From Pararge aegeria (lineage: Eukaryota > Arthropoda > Insecta > Lepidoptera > Nymphalidae), in the NCBI RefSeq assembly GCF_905163445.1, contig NC_053201.1, positions 6,396,001 through 6,460,000 of the forward strand: a stretch of 64,000 bases of DNA, written 5' to 3'. Positions within the stretch are counted from its first letter, which is position 1; each line of letters begins with the position of its first letter. The notes under the pieces were generated by a model. The model saw only the letters and a list, made by a program, of their open reading frames with translations, was not told the DNA's origin and did no database searches. Below are positions 12,901 through 24,500 of this stretch, in pieces. The translations under genes and the position numbers were made by a program.

Positions 12901-15900
12901 TCAAGCCTACAGGCTGAATATGGAATGATATAATGATTACAAAATATACATAAGTCTCTTTTTTGTTAACATTAAAATAATTTAATTATCCCTCATAAGG
13001 ACTACTAGAATCTTTTCTCTTTTACAGGATAAAAAAATATACCGAAGATCTATGCACAAAAGATACAGCACAACAAAGACTAGAAAACGATCTGCGACAT
13101 GCTCAAACTACTCTTAATGAAAAACAAAATATCATAGACAATAAAACCGCTGAGTGCCATAGTTTAGAGAAAGACTGGGAGGCTTATAAATTGAGGGTGA
13201 AAAGTATGCTGTATGCTAAAGACAATGAGATAAAATCTATAAGGGAAGGCAGTAATATGACAGAGGATACAAAAATGTTAATGGACCAGTTGGAAACTTT
13301 AAAGTGAGTCTTAGAAATGAGTAAGTCACGCTTTGTATGTTTGAGTGTCAATGGGATCAATCAATTGATCAATCAAATCTTTATTCAGTTAGCGTTAACG
13401 TTATAGAATGTTTTATAACAGTAATAAGTGTTAAAAAAAAACAATGGCCAATAATTGATGATTAAAATAAAGTAAAGTTTATGTTAAAGCCTTAAAATTA
13501 GATGATTAATAAAATTTAAATATAATGAATAAATATATTACGACAATACACACATCGCCATCTAGCCCCAAAGTAAGCGCAGCTTGTGTTATGGGTACTA
13601 AGATAGGTGTTGAATATTTTTGTGAATAAATATATATATTAATGTGATAAACACCCAGACATTGAAAAACAACCATGTTCATCACACACACATTTTCCAT
13701 TTGTGGGAATCGAACCATCGGCCTTGGACTCAGAAAGCAGGGTCGCTGCCCACTGCGCCAGTCGGCTGTCTAAAGCATTATTAAATGAATTGTTAAAGCA
13801 TTAATAAATTTATTCTTACAAGCCCTTATATTATTATTGTTATATCACCACTATAGCATTCATTAATAATTAATGTGTTGGTGAAGTTATTAATATTATG
13901 CATTTACTCCACCATCAATAACCTATGTCCAAACTTATTTATCATTAGTCTTTAACACAATAGTAGGCTTTCTTTATTAAAACGTTTTTAAAGTGTGCCT
14001 TAAATTTTCTCCCCGATAGGGATATACTATGCGATGGTAAAATCCAATGGTTCCTGAAAATCCAGACAATCTTGTGACAATGTTCCAATGTTGAACGCCC
14101 TCCCGGCAACTGTGTTTCCTGCCACGTATAATTTGAGTACCTTCAAGGCTAGAGTGAATAGGCTTTTTCTAGGCAAGCGTCCTCCAACCTAGACCTCATC
14201 ATTGCTTTCTAACGGGCATGATTGTCGTCAAACGCTGGCCTATCGTTAATAAAAAAAAAAACTTTGTAGTCTATTATTGACTATTCACAATAATGACTTA
14301 CATTCCAAACATACATGACAAATGATAACCTTTCTAATACACCCTTGTAAGACTGTTTACATTGTAACAAGTATTTCATATTTGCCGAGTTTTGTGTAGT
14401 GTCGTAGGTACTTATAGTTATGTACCTGCGAAGGAGTAAGATTAGACAAAGGGCGGACATTTTCATGTCGCCTTAGTAATAAATGTAATACCCCAATTAA
14501 CAAATTATTTGCACTTGTTATGTGTACGGAGATACCAACGTGTTTTTCTTATCTTCTCTATTGAAAGCAATGAGCCTAAGAAAGTAACCTTTGACTTGAC
14601 CAGACAGTGTTTCTAATAATAACTTTATTGAACGAAGATTTAGTGTTTCAAATATTGTATATAGAAAATATTGTTGATTCGACTGTGAGATGGTGAAATG
14701 GTACGAATTAGTTATCAGCTTTAAAAGGCCGGTGGTAAGGTCCACCTTTTTTTAATTTATACTAAATTTCATGAAAATCGTTGGAGCCGATTCCGAGATT
14801 CCAATTATATATATAATTGGAATCTCGGAATTATCTCGGAATATATATTTATGGATAAAACACGAATACAATGACATTTTACAAAAATGAATCTTAGCTA
14901 GATCGATTTATCGCCCCCGAAACCCCCCGTATACTAAATAGTAACAGTAAACATAGCTTAATACTGTTTGGTTGAATCACTGATACCTTAACTGAGTAAA
15001 AACTCGTACTGTAGATATCAGAAATATGTTCAAAATGTTTACCGTAGAATGGGAAAATGGGAAAAAGTTTGTAAGCTAGCAACATTTCGCGGGTGTGCAG
15101 TGAAACGTGCGCGTGTACACTGTTTTTGGACACAATAAACTGCATGCAATAATGGTTGATAAGGGTTCTGTATGTTCTGAATTCTGTGCCTTCTAACATG
15201 TAGTATAACATTGTTCAATAGAGAAGAAAAAGAAGATCTATCCCAAGGTATAACGCTCGTCCGCAAGGAATGCGGGGATATGAAGCATCAGATGACTCAG
15301 CTGGAGGCGAGGCACAGTACGACGGAACGTGTGGTCACAGCTTTACGAGACGCCTTGAAAGAAGAGCGTTTGGCGAGGAATCGGGTGGAGGCTCAGCGTG
15401 CTACTCTAGCAAAGGCAAGTAGTAGAAACGGAAAGCAAGAAAAACTGCAGGGCAGGGTAGAAACATAAGTTCAGTTCGCGGCCGAAATCTTCCTTTTCAT
15501 CATAATGTATGTAGACTTATTATCCAATAAGTCAAATTTAGTTGTTATATACAACGTGTAACGGAATTGCGATATATTGTTGAAGGGTACATAAGTATAT
15601 TTCATAAGGAATCACCCTGCATAAATTTTAAATCAAAATAAGCATATATTGAAGATAAAAGACCGACACGCGCATGGTGCCTATGCTACGCGACGCGTAC
15701 GAGCCACTTGATTTTCATTTTGCTTGTTATGTTAGGGCTCTATCTGATTTCTTTCAGTAAAAACTATGGCAGTGGTTTACCCAAAAACTTTTAGCGTTAA
15801 GGTTTCACCGATAAGTCTCATAGCCAATAAATAATGTACCTCTACAGCATGTGAATTATCATTTCGGTTTTCATTGACAAGTTTTACAGTTTGACATTGT

Positions 15901-18900
15901 CATGTTGTGCAATAAATGGAGTAAAATTAAAATGTTACATTAATATTTGGATGGATTTTCTCTCCCTTAATACGAGATTTTTATCTAAGATCGATACGAT
16001 CTACGATGAAAGCACACAAATATCAAGTCAACAAATTCTTCGACCTCCTTGACGCAGCAGTGAGCGAACAAAGAAAAGTGAGCGAAGCTAAGGGATTCTA
16101 ATAGGTAATATATAGCTGCTCCAGGAGGTCGTCAAAACGTTTACCGGCGCGGGGTCGCCATTCCAGAACCTTGGGACCCCAATGCCCATCGGTCCTTCGA
16201 GCTATGGGCCCACTTATTGCCGCTAATAAGTTATCGAACCCAACTTTATAATAACGTTTACTTCTAGGATCTGCAAACTCTTCAAATGGAAACAAATCAA
16301 ACGATAGCCAGTCTCCGAGCAGCACTCCAAGATAGGGAGGATGAAGTCAATAATCTTAGAGAGACGGCATCCACCATACCTACTTCCGACACCAGTGCCT
16401 TAAACGTAGCGGACTATGACGTCACAAAGGACATAGACAGCGAAAAGATACATTATTTAACGCAGACGTTGATACAGAAGCAAGGAAAGATTGATTCTCT
16501 TTTGGCTGACAATAATGTAATGAGGATACAGCTTGATAAGTTAGAGGTATGTTTGTCTTTATACTGGCTGTGAATTGGTATTTTAACGAAGTTCGAAGCC
16601 GAGTGCGAATCCCAACACGCACCTTTAAATTTTTTAAGTTGTGTGCGTTTTAAGTAATAAAAAATATCTGTAGTTGGCCGGTAATGAGACGAGATGATGG
16701 TGATGAATAAATTAAATATGCTGATACACCAAAAATTACGGCAAACGTATTAATCTAAATTATGAAAAAAATATATCAAAGTGGATATAATATGAACAAT
16801 ATGATAATACATATATCACAAAATACCACATCTTGTTGCAAGAACCATAGACAAGTTAGGTTGTATGAGTTGCCTTGTGAAATTCGATTGGTGAAATATT
16901 AACGTATGCCTAGGGATATTGATAGAAAGATAGAAAGTCTTTATTGCACATACAGAAAAAAAAAACAAATTAAACAAAACAAAAGATAAATAAATAAGTA
17001 TGCGTAAGGCTATTCTATTGAAGGATATTCTTTAAGTGATATGTGTTCTTTAAGTGTGATGTGATATTGAGACGGCCGAGTGGCGCAGTGGGCAAACTCA
17101 GTCCAAGGTCGTGGGTTCGATTCCCACAACTGGAAAATGTTTGTGTGATGAACATGAATGTTTTTCAGTGTCTGGGTGTTTATCTGTATATTATACTGTG
17201 TTTATCTGTATCAGCTATCTTATTACCCATAACACAAGCTACGCTTACTTTGGGGCTAGATGGCGATGTGATTTATTTAAATAGGCGTTAGAAGTAGGTC
17301 GTTAGAGAAAACGGGCATAATTTGGGTATTTAAGTTTTTTTGGGGAATCACGGACCTTATCCCTTAAAGAAATTACAAGAAGAACTTTTTTCATAGCAAG
17401 CTCAGACTTGATGTTTGTGCCAACTGTCCACGTTTAGACACCGTGAGTTACGACTGGCGGGACGCACAGATCAATTATGGGCGACGAATATACTCGACAG
17501 AGTTTGCCGAACGCTCCCCAATTCTTTTATCGATGTCCCAATTACGTCTTTATTTATAGTGATAGGTACTAAACAGTTCCGAGGATTCACTGTTTCTACA
17601 TAGTTATGGAGTTATCCCGTCGCGTCGTAACATGTGATAAACTAGAGTTACGTTACACAGAGGGTCTATAACGACTAGTGGCGTGCATAGACGGTATGTA
17701 CAGGGTATGCACACGATATAAAGTGAAGAAAATCTCCAGTAAGAGCTATAAAAAACTTATAGGCATTGTAAGAGTTATACAAAAACCTACTCTCAATTAT
17801 TTATAACTCATACTGGAGATTTTATTCAATTTTATAACATCTGCATACCCTGTGCATACTCTCTATGCACGCCACTGATAACCCCTACAAACACAGTACA
17901 ATAATGGCTTCAGAGCAGTGGCGTGCACTTCATACATGCACAAAAGCACTGCATACCCTAAAATAGAAATATAGCCCGTATAAGAGGAAGATTTTTACCA
18001 TTTTATGCAATTTTCCTGCTGTATGCATACCCTGGTAAGAAATCCAGTGCACGCCACTGCTTCAGAGTATTGATGGGGCTACCGCGATTCTGCAGTGCAT
18101 CAAAAATGTTTGCGGAGAATCACGTTGATGACTTTTACGCAATCATGGGAAAAAGATCTGCATAAATGATGAGCAGGTTGCGCGGAAGCTCCAACAGAGT
18201 TTTGGTAATTTTAACCAATAATAGACAGCGAAAAGATACATTATTTAACGCAGACGTTGATACAGAAGCAAGAAAAGATTGATTCTCTTTTCTCTTATTC
18301 TCTTATCATCTTTGAAAATCCCTTTTTAGAGCACTGGGTTGGTACACACTCATACCCTCGAGAGGGTACTCACCTTAATTAGGAGATATTTTTGGCCAAT
18401 TTTAATTTATATATATACATAGTTATTTTTTTTTTCAGGTAATTACTAAATTTAACTTTTCTTTAAAATATTTGTTTTATAAATATAACCTAAAATAAAT
18501 TATGTAAAACTAAATAAAATCTATAACGTCTTAGAAACCACCGCAGCGACGCACTAAGAGTTTCTTTATATTTCTTTCTTTTAAATTGTATGTTAAAATC
18601 TACTTATATATATTATGTTTGTTATATGTTAAGTTAATATATTAAGTATATTTATTTAAATCATATATGTATTTGTATCTTTACATTTTGGTATTTATGT
18701 ATATCTATCAACACTCTTGGCACTATCCCGTTCTCTTGCTGTAAGTCCTACAAAGGTTGCCTGTAAGAGATTGCTCGCAGCAATAAGGCCGCCTTTGCCT
18801 CTCTACATTGTGTACTGTATACTCCTTACTGTTTCTTTTCCTGTATGTTATAGTGCAATAAAGTGTTTCTTCTTCTTCTTCTTAAGATGCTGGCAGCATT

Positions 18901-19599
18901 GCCTCATTGGATGGCCAAACTAATTCGTTGGCCAAGGTAACTTCCCGCTCTAGTATCACCGGTAGACTCTTCTATTGAAAAGAGCTCGTGCCTCCGGACC
19001 CCACGGTCCCAAAGTCTCTACTTTAAAATAGTTAATAAGACAATGTCTAATAAACGTTATTATTATTATTATAAATAAATATATACACGATTGTTTTTTA
19101 AATGTTTTGTTTTGTTCCAGTCAAAATACCGCTCCGAAGTGGCATCGCTCCGTGCTAAGTATTCGCACAGTGTGGTACAATTTCAAGATGGCGACCGTAC
19201 GCGGTCTAGAAGTAACTATGTACATTCGCCGATGTCAGCGCTGTCGCTTCGAATGGGGGTTATCATCAAGCGCTTTCCGATATTCAGACTGCTTGTTCTC
19301 ATTTATATGGTGAGTATAAACTTATTGTTTCAAAGAACCTTATGACTAGTAGGGTAGGGTTCATAATCGCGCTTTACAAAGTAACATGGGATCCCTACAT
19401 CCCTAAGGCATCCATCATGGACCTAAAGTCTTTACACTAACAAGTAATTAAAATATTTTATACGTAATAAGAAAAATTCGAAAAAATGGTGTTATAAGTG
19501 TTCTTTTTTTTATTGCAGATTGGTTTACATTTATGGGTGGTGACTGTACTGCTTACAAGTACGCCAGAAGACACCGTGTTACGGTCATCAAAATCCTGA
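9941..19599 (+). CDS. Golgin84: Golgin-84 (GOLGA5 orthologue), Golgi coiled-coil membrane tether
   Basis: Eight exons join in frame to 604 codons plus stop: 9941-10364, 10745-10903, 11413-11626, 13028-13303, 15222-15414, 16268-16546, 19121-19309, 19519-19599. The N-terminus MSWFADLAGKAESLLNNLDE is the hallmark start of animal golgin-84. Residues about 30-140 are basic and Ser/Pro rich. Exons 2-6 encode a long charged coiled coil (for example LTQTLIQKQGKIDSLL in exon 6). Exons 7-8 give the conserved end: SNYVHSPMSALSLRMG, then a basic patch and a hydrophobic segment (FRLLVLIYM joined to IGLHLWVVTVLL) as C-terminal anchor. Family role: a cis-Golgi/rim tether binding Rab1 and acting with COG in retrograde vesicle capture. 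All donors are GT except intron 5, which is GC (15415). Length lies between those I recall for fly and human proteins. Confidence 0.93.
11668..11990 (+). mobile_element. tRNA-headed SINE in golgin-84 intron 3
   Basis: It starts with 'ggtgatagcgcagtgggtt', a tRNA-like box A region, followed by 'gagtttgaatcccagcacg', like a box B, then the body with 'tggtggactacggccttgac' and an end 'gggccgataatgggtcgat'. Related copies lie at 16585-16712, 29205-29465, 30084-30290 (all plus) and 54417-54740 (minus). The family name is not assigned. Confidence 0.75.
12740..12900 (-). pseudogene. Non-LTR retrotransposon ORF2 C-terminal remnant
   Basis: Read on the minus strand, the segment gives LPKYNNLYGKRGLNCIVPYL followed by LPKSLKDT and KNIKFKLKQYY. 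This is the extreme C-terminal end of a jockey/CR1-type reverse transcriptase polyprotein and resembles the end of the larger element at 50100-52170 (LYGRQTLDCLVPTLLNSLP). It is a dead 3' fragment without the RT core. Confidence 0.65.
13536..13772 (-). mobile_element. tRNA-headed SINE (second family), minus orientation
   Basis: On the plus strand it starts with 'acgacaatacacacatcgcc', passes 'ctagccccaaagtaagcg' and ends with the tRNA-like part containing 'gggaatcgaacc' and 'cactgcgcca'. Other copies: 2288-2542 and 43545-43790 (minus), 17072-17278 and a truncated 4340-4465 (plus). The family resembles SINEs widespread in butterflies. Confidence 0.75.
14085..14262 (+). mobile_element. 3' end of a non-LTR retrotransposon (family with copies at 27545 and 47370)
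   Basis: The sequence 'gaacgccctcccggcaactg' encodes the common LINE C-terminal motif WNALPATVFPATYNLS (seen intact near 47650). It runs to 'tggcctatcgttaataaaa' with an A-tail. Copies at 27545-27690 and 47370-47808 share the same end, so all three are 5'-truncated insertions of one family. Confidence 0.7.
15415..16267 (+). other. Golgin-84 intron 5, GC-AG type
   Basis: The exon ends ...GCAAAG and the intron begins GCAAGT, the consensus of GC donors; the acceptor is TTCTAG before 16268. Ending exon 5 at 15414 keeps phase 0 and joins ATLAK to DLQTLQ. The nearest GT (15419) would break the frame. The intron carries a dispersed repeat at 15545-15860, with relatives at 1990-2660 and 46600-47040, and a minus-strand LINE fragment at 16135-16200 reading GPKVLEWRPRAGKR. 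Confidence 0.75.
17072..17278 (+). mobile_element. tRNA-headed SINE (second family), plus orientation
   Basis: Starts 'acggccgagtggcgcagtgg', has 'gtgggttcgattcccacaac' (box B-like), then 'tgtttttcagtgtctgggtg' and ends near 'ggggctagatggcgatgtg'. It is the cleanest plus-strand copy of this family in the window. Confidence 0.8.
17676..17877. mobile_element. hAT-type MITE, about 200 bp
   Basis: Ends are inverted (tagtggcgtgcatag ... ctatgcacgccactg) and the inner part folds back on itself. The flanking octamers ataacgac (17668-17675) and ataacccc (17878-17885) match at 6 of 8 positions, as expected for an aged 8-bp hAT target duplication. Closely related to 19935-20133 and 63050-63242. Confidence 0.75.
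17916..18059. mobile_element. hAT-type MITE with perfect 8-bp target duplication
   Basis: A 144-bp element starting cagtggcgtgcac and ending gtgcacgccactg. It is flanked by exact copies of cttcagag at 17908-17915 and 18060-18067. The CAGTGGCG termini and 8-bp duplication identify the hAT superfamily; the interior differs from the 200-bp relatives. Confidence 0.85.
18221..18290 (+). pseudogene. Duplicated fragment of golgin-84 exon 6
   Basis: Bases 18221-18290 match 16433-16502 inside exon 6 at 69 of 70 positions (single difference near 18272). No intron boundary is included, the orientation is the same, and the flanks are unrelated. It lacks adjacent splice signals and is probably an inert recent copy. 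Confidence 0.85.
18520..19025 (-). pseudogene. LINE-encoded protein C-terminal remnant, split by another insertion
   Basis: The segments near 18525-18545 and 18885-19020 match the minus-strand element at 45830-46140 (for example 'gatggccaaactaattcgtt'). About 330 bp of other LINE end sits between, ending in 'gtgcaataaagtgtttc' with a CTT-rich tail. Only the C-terminal coding end remains. Confidence 0.55.
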
Positions 19600-19686
19600 T
19601 CTTTTGCCATTGATGTTATACATTTATTAAAATTAATTAATTAATCACGATGTACCTTTATGATACAACAATATTTTATTTTTATT

Positions 19687-19692
19687 AATAAA
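19687..19692 (+). terminator. Candidate polyadenylation signal of golgin-84
   Basis: AATAAA lies 88 nt after the TGA stop at 19597-19599 and is followed by T-rich sequence. It is the nearest canonical signal downstream. Confidence 0.55.
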
Positions 19693-19699
19693 ATTAATT

Positions 19700-21240
19700 A
19701 AACTTATTTTTTTTTTCATTTTACATATTTTATACCGATGATAAAAAAAAAGCCCATTTTCTAATATACGGGGTAAAATAGAAAATACCAGAAAGCTATC
19801 GGCTTGTAGTAGTTACATTAATACTAACAAATTTTGTGCTATGTCTTTTTTAACTCTGTAGTTTGTGCAATATTCAATATTTTTCATAGATACTCTACTT
19901 GTTACTCCTACAGGTTAATGTATAAGGTTTCACACAGTGGCGTGCATAGAGGGTATGCATAGGGTATGCAGGTGATATAAAATGAAGAAAATCTCCAGTA
20001 CGAGTTATAAAAAACTTAAGGATAGGCATTGCAAGAGTTATAAAAAGCCTACCCTTATGTATTTATAACTTTGAAAATTTTCTTCATTTTATACCATCTG
20101 CATACCCTGTGTAACCCTCTATGCACGCCACTGGACTTTTGCAGTGTAATGTCACTTTATAGAAATAACATTTGAATAAAATCAATTAATACTGAATTTT
20201 GAAAAATCGTAGATAAAATCTTGTTATAATAGTTTTAATGAAAGAAACTTCAAGGCAGAAAGCTTTCTGGTATATTTAATGTAACCCTGTATAATTTAGG
20301 TCTTTCTTTATTCCACTACAAGTTACCCTTTGAGTGCAATCTCTCTTGGTGAAACCTAAGTGATAATGCAGTAAAAGATATATATGATATATATGTAAGA
20401 TATAAGGCCCTAAATTGTAAAAGGTTACTACGCTGCACAGGAACGCTAACAGACTTGGTTCAACAAACGTTGGTCATACCTAAGTCAACTTTATGACATG
20501 GCTAGCAGGCACTGTTCGAAGACTGGTCTTCTGGCAATTAACTGCCAGATTATATAAAGCCACCATGGGCGTACCCAGCTTCTGGTCTAGGGGGGCAAGT
20601 GAGATTTCTGTGGGACATCTTGTCCGCGGCTGTTTTGTTATTTTTTTTAAAGGCCATACATTTTTAAGAGTTCTTAAATATTCTGGGATTTTTCCAAGGG
20701 TTTACGCACATGCTATCGTGGCCCTAAAATTTCTTCCACGTAGCTGCCAGACTCGTATCTACTTTGGTAAATACGTAATAAAGCCAAAGTCGGTCAGGGA
20801 AACTGTTTTTGTTGTGTCTACCCACGAAAGGTTCCTGAAACTTGTTGCATTCACTCTAAAGTAATTACTTTAGAGTAAAGTAATTACTTTAGAGGATTTT
20901 GAAGAGGAAAGTACGCGGAACATTTTTTAGTGAACGTGTGTGCAAACACTGGCACCCTCTATTCCCTAACTCCTATAGTCCGAAGGGACGGCAGTTTCGA
21001 CATGATCGGAATGAGATCGGGACTGACAGCTTTACGTGTGGCAAGACACGGGTGTGAATCACCGCCAATTTCCAAACTTCGGGCTGGTACTAAGAACTTT
21101 TCGAGATTAGATAGCGGATCCACAGACGTAGGAGATCTTTACGCGTGACGTTAGTACTTTGTTACTACCTGCGTTGATGAATGAACGGCTATTATAATAC
21201 GGCCATATAAAGAAGTTTTCTCTGTTGAACCGGTTGTTGA
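19700..21240. other. Intergenic stretch between golgin-84 and serpin 1
   Basis: Holds a MITE (19935-20133), a short dispersed-repeat piece near 20305-20350, a 22-bp palindrome with an adjacent near-copy at 20854-20894, and open frames (20493-20864, 20930-21148) that resemble no protein I recognise. No gene supported. Confidence 0.5.
19935..20133. mobile_element. hAT-type MITE, foldback, about 200 bp
   Basis: Begins cagtggcgtgcatagag and ends ctctatgcacgccactg; the interior is self-complementary. Same family as 17676-17877 and 63050-63242. Flanking octamers gtttcaca and gacttttg do not match, so the target duplication is lost or the site was rearranged. Confidence 0.75.
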
Positions 21241-21244
21241 TTTG

Positions 21245-21290
21245 TATAAAATCTTCCTTCACTCGCGGTCATCACTCATCAGTATTCAGT
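21245..21290 (+). promoter_or_regulatory. Candidate core promoter of serpin 1
   Basis: TATAAAA begins at 21245 and the arthropod initiator TCAGT lies at 21279-21283, about 36 bp downstream; a second partial CAGT follows at 21287. The ATG at 21551 would leave a 5' leader of about 270 nt. Motif evidence only. Confidence 0.4.
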
Positions 21291-21550
21291 GGTAATAAAC
21301 TCTCTGGCCGGTCCACACGCATTTATTAAGTAGCTAGATAATAATGACTGTGATCTGTGGTACATAATAAGAATAATATAGGTCCACTTGTATACGATAA
21401 ACTTTTAAATAAAAATTAAACGTGCAAGTGTGTTATCACAACATTTTTGCCGCTTTGATTTGTTTATTGAATCCGGCTCAGCAACCTTGAGTATTTTAAG
21501 ACATTTTTTTTATTCAATAGTTTTCCTTGTTGTCTCAAACAAGTGCGAAG

Positions 21551-24500
21551 ATGAGGTGGTTTCTTGTGATCTTTTTAGGTAAGTTAATTTTAAATGGTTC
21601 ATTAATAGATTTTAGCTTCTATTCTGAGGTCTATAGATTTCATAGTCCGGTGTTTAAACATACGTGTTGGTTGAATGTTTAGATCACCAAAGCTCTTTAC
21701 AGATTACTTGTAGATTATTATTAGTACCTTTAAGGTAGGTAAATAACTTAGGCAATAAGGACCTTCCTCTTTGCCTAAGTTATAAACTTCTTCAAAGTTG
21801 TGCCCTAAGGCAGATAAAACGTATTTTTATCGTATTTCTTACTTAATTAGGTAGGTAGGTATAAATCAACGTTGTTTATAAACAAGTTATCACAATGATT
21901 ACGTGATTTAATAATAGCCATGTCGATTTTAGATCGATTAATCGAGAAATGGATTATTTGGTATGATTTTAAGATTTCCGAAAAAAAAACTGAACCCGTT
22001 TTTCTGCCCGTCCGTCCGTCCAATCGTCTTTGTGTCACCACCCTTCTTCTTTGAGAATGCGGAAAAATTAAAAGTATTTAACTAGACAGTTAAACTTAAA
22101 AAAAAGATAGGTACAATGAATCTATATTTATCTTCTTACCCGTATCTCTCTTCTTCTCGTATCTTTCTTACAATACGTGATTGTATCTATCTAGGTTGGT
22201 ACATAAGATATTGTCCATATACGATCGCAAAGCTTAGTTTGTTTTCATCCTATAAACAATCAACAATCTACAATCTTGGAATTTGGTACGAAGGTTTAGA
22301 AGAATACAAAAGACTTCTAGCACAAATTTCTAAATGGGACTTATAAAAAGTTTAAGTGCGTTTGGTGTGTTGCCTCCGAAACTAATGCAACTACAAAAAG
22401 CATTAGGAGTAACATTCTGAGAATCTTTTTTTTTATACTTACCTAGTAAGTAGGTATAGAATATAATCAAATGAACCAAGGAAAATATATGTGGAAAATG
22501 ATACAGACTATAAACAGACTTCGCAGGATATTCTAGGAACGAGTCCTGCAAGATGCCGCCTTGTGCTTATCACCTTGAGAAATAGTTGTGCCTCTACATT
22601 GGTAACCAAACCTTTTAGACCCGAATTACAGCAACGTTATCTCGTGGCAGAAAAAACCACAGCGGTAGTACTTCCCCTCTCTGAGCTCAGTCGCAAAAAG
22701 CTTTACTACTACCGAGGTCAATCTAAGTTTGTTTACTCCACTATTAAGGTCTAGAAAAACACCTAGGTATTTCAAGATAACATTTATATATTTACTCCCT
22801 CTAAATACAGGTATTTGACCTGTAGATAGTACCTTGTAAAGTACGTATAGGGTTTTCCTATACCTAGTCATTAGAAAGTCCAGACAAGATTGATTTACGA
22901 GTGAGAACGAGGACTTTCCCTAGATGATAAGCTATACTTACCAAGTATTAGCATGTTCCTATTTACCAGAGAGGAATATAAAATACCCAATAAATAAGTG
23001 AAACCTTTCGCATATTTATCCTAGGCATGTTTGGCGACATAATTTAAATTTCGTAAGGATCGTAGCTAGCAACCTACACGACTAGCATGTGCAGGAGACA
23101 TTTTTCTTGCCGGGAAAAGTATCAAAAATATCTTTTCCCACAGCTTGCTGCGATGCTGATTTTTTAATACTTTAATACTTGTATTGCGTAACCAGGGTGA
23201 TCCGGCCTAGTGGCAACTGTTTCTCTAGTCTTTCTTCGCACCAAACCCTGGAAGTTCATCCTAAAATGTTGTCTATAACCGCAAAAAAGGAGGTAGATCA
23301 AATTTAATTTTACGCGACAGATGTCCTTGAAGTATCTTCCCAACCCTGGCTTCGCCAGAGGATCACATGAAACGAAAGTGTATCTTTCGAAAAAAGAAAT
23401 TGCCTGGTTATTATGATTAGTAACGCACCTGTAGAAGAAATACCATGTTTATTAGACCCAGTAACGCACTAAAAAGTTTGATTTATTAGGGAAGGGATAT
23501 GAAAGACATGAAATCTATATTATCGGCACATTTAATTAAGTGTCAATAAAGAGGGTACAATAAAATTTTCATATTTGACTTTTTTCACTGCGTTAGTCCT
23601 TTCAACACCTTGTTAAAAAAAAATATTTGGTCTTTCTTTGTAACGTTTTTCACTCACATCCTGTGAGAGCTCGGACCACGACTTTGGTAGACGTTTGGAC
23701 TGAGTTGATGTTTTCGGACTAGCGTTATTCTGAACGCCCGTGCAACGTGCATGCTTCTAGCTTTATTTTTATTGGCACCTTCTTGTTTATTTCCTCCGTG
23801 GGTTAATTATATGCCGTAGATAAAAGGCCACAGGTGTTTTCAAGTTTGCTTGAATGAAGTCATTACCATCATCATAACTATCAAACGAGTTCCGAATAAA
23901 TGATCTTGTGCCGGTCCAGCGGCTCCATGCGACTTGTTCGATGTCTTCTATCCACCTCAACGATGGACTGCCGACGCTGCGTTTACCTGTACGAGGTCAG
24001 CATTCCAGCACCTTGGGAGCCCAACATCTCCGAACTATGTGCCCCGCCCATTGCCACTTCAGCTTTGCGACTCGTTGAGCTATTTCCATAACTCTGGTTC
24101 TTCTACGGATCCCCTTATTCTTAAATTGATCGCGTAGAGATACTTCAAGCTCTCTCGCCCGCTGTGTAACTCTGAACTTAAATATAGTAATCATGAGAAA
24201 CTAGTTTAATTTTAATGCTTAGGTAGATTCCTTGTTTCTCCTTACTTAATACTCTGAAATTTAAAATGTTTTATAATAACAACCCGCCTTGGGTACACCG
24301 GCTATTAATTAGAAAAAAAGAGCACAAATTTATCTAAACGATGGTGCAAACCACAATAAAATCCGTGATTTAGGTGGAGTTATTGTGATAGATTACCGAA
24401 CAGACGCGGAAAGCGAACTTTGTTTTAAAGTATGAAGAGAAGGCCATAAGAGAGTTGATATACATGTAGAATAAGAAAGCAGACAAGGGCTAGTTCATAG

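Larger units (their letters stand above)
10365..13027 (+). other. Golgin-84 introns 1-3: SINE and LINE fragments
   Basis: Introns 10365-10744, 10904-11412 and 11627-13027. Intron 1 shows nothing recognisable. Intron 2 holds a copy of a dispersed repeat at about 11035-11385 that begins 'ttccactacaagttagccc' and recurs at 42700-43265, 59765-59870 and elsewhere. Intron 3 holds a tRNA-headed SINE (11668-11990) and a minus-strand LINE remnant (12740-12900). No other gene is seen inside. Confidence 0.6.
13304..15221 (+). other. Golgin-84 intron 4 with SINE and LINE 3' ends
   Basis: Contains a minus-oriented SINE (13536-13772), a 3' end of a non-LTR element (14085-14262), a LINE tail carrying a 42-bp palindrome (14745-14950) and a repeat at about 14990-15205. 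That last repeat recurs at 61510-61690 and stops about 16 bp before the exon 5 acceptor. Confidence 0.6.
16547..19120 (+). other. Golgin-84 intron 6: SINEs, two MITEs, an exon-6 copy and a LINE remnant
   Basis: Contents in order: a partial tRNA-headed SINE (16585-16712); a repeat at about 16800-17345 (relative at 35030-35260) split by a SINE at 17072-17278; hAT-type MITEs at 17676-17877 and 17916-18059; a 70-bp copy of golgin-84 exon 6 at 18221-18290; a minus-strand LINE C-terminal piece at about 18520-19025, itself split by a LINE end around 18560-18890 with a CTT-rich tail. Confidence 0.6.

Noticed and set aside
15415..15468. Readthrough end of golgin-84 at the TAA after 15414
   Set aside because: The extension has no conservation and would remove the coiled coil and membrane anchor encoded downstream.
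18221..18290. Alternative golgin-84 exon
   Set aside because: It lacks adjacent acceptor and donor, and repeats an internal exon segment; treated as a fragment copy.
20493..20864. 123-codon plus-strand open frame
   Set aside because: No recognisable domain, low-complexity FVIFFKG stretch, and no splice partners; not called as a gene.
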